DNA of 64,000 nucleotides, from contig NC_052017.1 of NCBI RefSeq assembly GCF_015832195.1, forward strand, positions 68,263,801-68,327,800. The letters are read 5' to 3'. The position numbers were made by a program, and so were the translations under genes. The stretch comes from Motacilla alba alba (taxonomy: Eukaryota > Chordata > Aves > Passeriformes > Motacillidae). This document shows positions 63,022-64,000 of this stretch, in pieces. The notes under the pieces were generated by a model. That model was given only the letters and a program-made list of their open reading frames with translations. It was not told the DNA's origin and searched no databases. How positions within the stretch are numbered: position 1 is the stretch's first letter; the number at the start of each line of letters is the position of its first letter.

Positions 63022-63486
63022 CACAATATAAAAAAGACACTGAGCTATTGGAGAGTGTTCAAAGAAGGGCATTGAGGGAAAGCCTTCTGAGGAATAGCTG
63101 AGGTCACTTGTTCTGTTCAGCCTGGAGAAGAGGAGATTCTGGGGAGACCTCAATGTGGTCCTCAGCATCCTCACGAGGGGAAGTAGAGGTGCAAGTACTG
63201 ATCTCTTCACTCTCATGACCAGGACTTAAGGAAACAGCATGAAGCTGATTCAGGGTAGGTTTAGGTTCGTTTTCAGGAAAAACTTTTTCACCCAGAGGGT
63301 AGTTGGGCACTGGAACAGAATCCCCAGGGAAGTGGGCACAGTACCAAACCTGTCAGAGTTCAAGAAGTGTTTGGACAACACTCTAAGGGAACATGGTGTA
63401 ACTCTTGGGGTGTCCTGTGCAGGGCTGGGAGGTGAACTGAATGATCCTGACTGGTCTCTTACAACTTGGCACAATCTATGATTTTA
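63022..63486 (+). mobile_element. CR1 LINE 3'-end fragment
   Basis: About 465 bases of CR1 3' region: TGTTCAGCCTGGAGAAGAGG, CTTTTTCACCCAGAGGGTAG, TTGGGCACTGGAACAG, CTCTTGGGGTGTCCTGTGCA and TGAATGATCCTGACTGGTCT, ending in CTATGATTTTAT, a variant of the CR1 terminal repeat. It belongs to the same subfamily as the short end at 6654-6715. Confidence 0.92.
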
Positions 63487-64000
63487 TAATCTCTTTTGCC
63501 TAAGTCTATCAGCTTATGCAGCCAGCACAACTTAAATGAAATGTGTCTTTGGAAATAAAGAACTTCTCAGACAGGTTGCCTTATAAAGAATTTTAAATAC
63601 TTTCTTCCTTTCAAATTCTAAAATTTTTATCCTAATAGAAATAGGGTTTCAAAGACTTAGTCTGAAAGGGAACAACAGTTAAAAAGCTCTGTGATGATCT
63701 TTTAGAAAAATCTTTCATACTTCCTGAGTAGACAGTCAAATGCATTAATAGAATACAGGCAATGGAAAAAATGCTGTAACTGGAACTGAACCAGTAAGTG
63801 TGAGGAATAGAAGTTGTGGAAAAATAAGGATGCTGTGGAGAAGATGTATAATTTCTCTGCACCAGATTAATGACTGCTGAATGCTGTGATATACCTGTTT
63901 TATAAGGTATTAAGATGAGAAGCTTGTATCTGGGGAAATCACAAGAGGAAGTGCTGAGTCAAGATTATGAATGAAATATAAAGTGTACAACTGGCTGCTA

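Larger units (their letters stand above)
57418..64000 (+). other. DUSP22: DUSP22 intron 3 (continues beyond window)
   Basis: No further DUSP22 exon was found up to the right edge. The intron holds a MIR-like block, two CR1 segments, a TGG run at about 58671-58689 and a small tandem duplication. Confidence 0.75.

Noticed and set aside
63104..63481. Open frames of 68-80 codons on both strands
   Set aside because: They lie inside the CR1 3' region, which is non-coding in that element.
1..64000. CRISPR array, operon, phage or insertion-sequence content
   Set aside because: No direct-repeat arrays with spacers and no bacterial-type genes were seen; introns and CR1 elements show a vertebrate genome.

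Overview
This is a piece of vertebrate nuclear genome, most probably from a bird. It holds two recognisable multi-exon genes with GT-AG introns and CpG-island promoters, separated by a long AT-rich stretch. Dispersed repeats are sparse and mostly CR1 LINE fragments with avian-type sequence. The species cannot be fixed from the sequence. Nothing bacterial or viral was seen.

Left edge to about 6.8 kb: a complete NQO2 gene (NRH:quinone oxidoreductase 2) lies on the minus strand. Six coding exons (6399-6405, 5145-5309, 4131-4261, 3058-3171, 1622-1714, 547-720) join in frame to 684 bases, giving 227 residues plus stop, against 231 in human. A likely non-coding first exon ends at 6604 inside a small CpG island, and a short CR1 3' end is inserted in that island. 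The FAD-binding and zinc-site residues are kept, but the substrate-pocket loop is three residues shorter than in human.

About 6.8 to 42.9 kb: no gene could be supported. This AT-rich interval holds CR1 remnants (8.1, 30.7 and 36.3 kb), a (GGAA)n microsatellite of about 41 units at 9.08-9.24 kb, a few ancient MIR/CORE-SINE-like remnants and small tandem duplications. It separates two divergently transcribed genes and could hold regulatory DNA or non-coding RNA, but the sequence alone does not show that.

About 42.9 kb to the right edge: a CpG island of roughly 1.5 kb covers the start of DUSP22 (dual-specificity phosphatase 22, JKAP/VHX) on the plus strand. Coding exons 1-3 (43750-43770, 49715-49748, 57335-57417) encode the first 46 residues, including the N-myristoylation signal. 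The catalytic exons lie beyond the window. Intron 3 holds a decayed CR1 reverse-transcriptase fragment and a CR1 3' end.

The two genes have no known shared pathway: NQO2 is a cytosolic flavoprotein and DUSP22 a membrane-anchored phosphatase in JNK and T-cell receptor signalling. From memory, their human orthologues are both in 6p25 but megabases apart, so the closeness seen here is itself of interest. I found no convincing new biological system. The best leads are the remodelled NQO2 pocket, the CR1 end inside the NQO2 promoter, and the gene arrangement.
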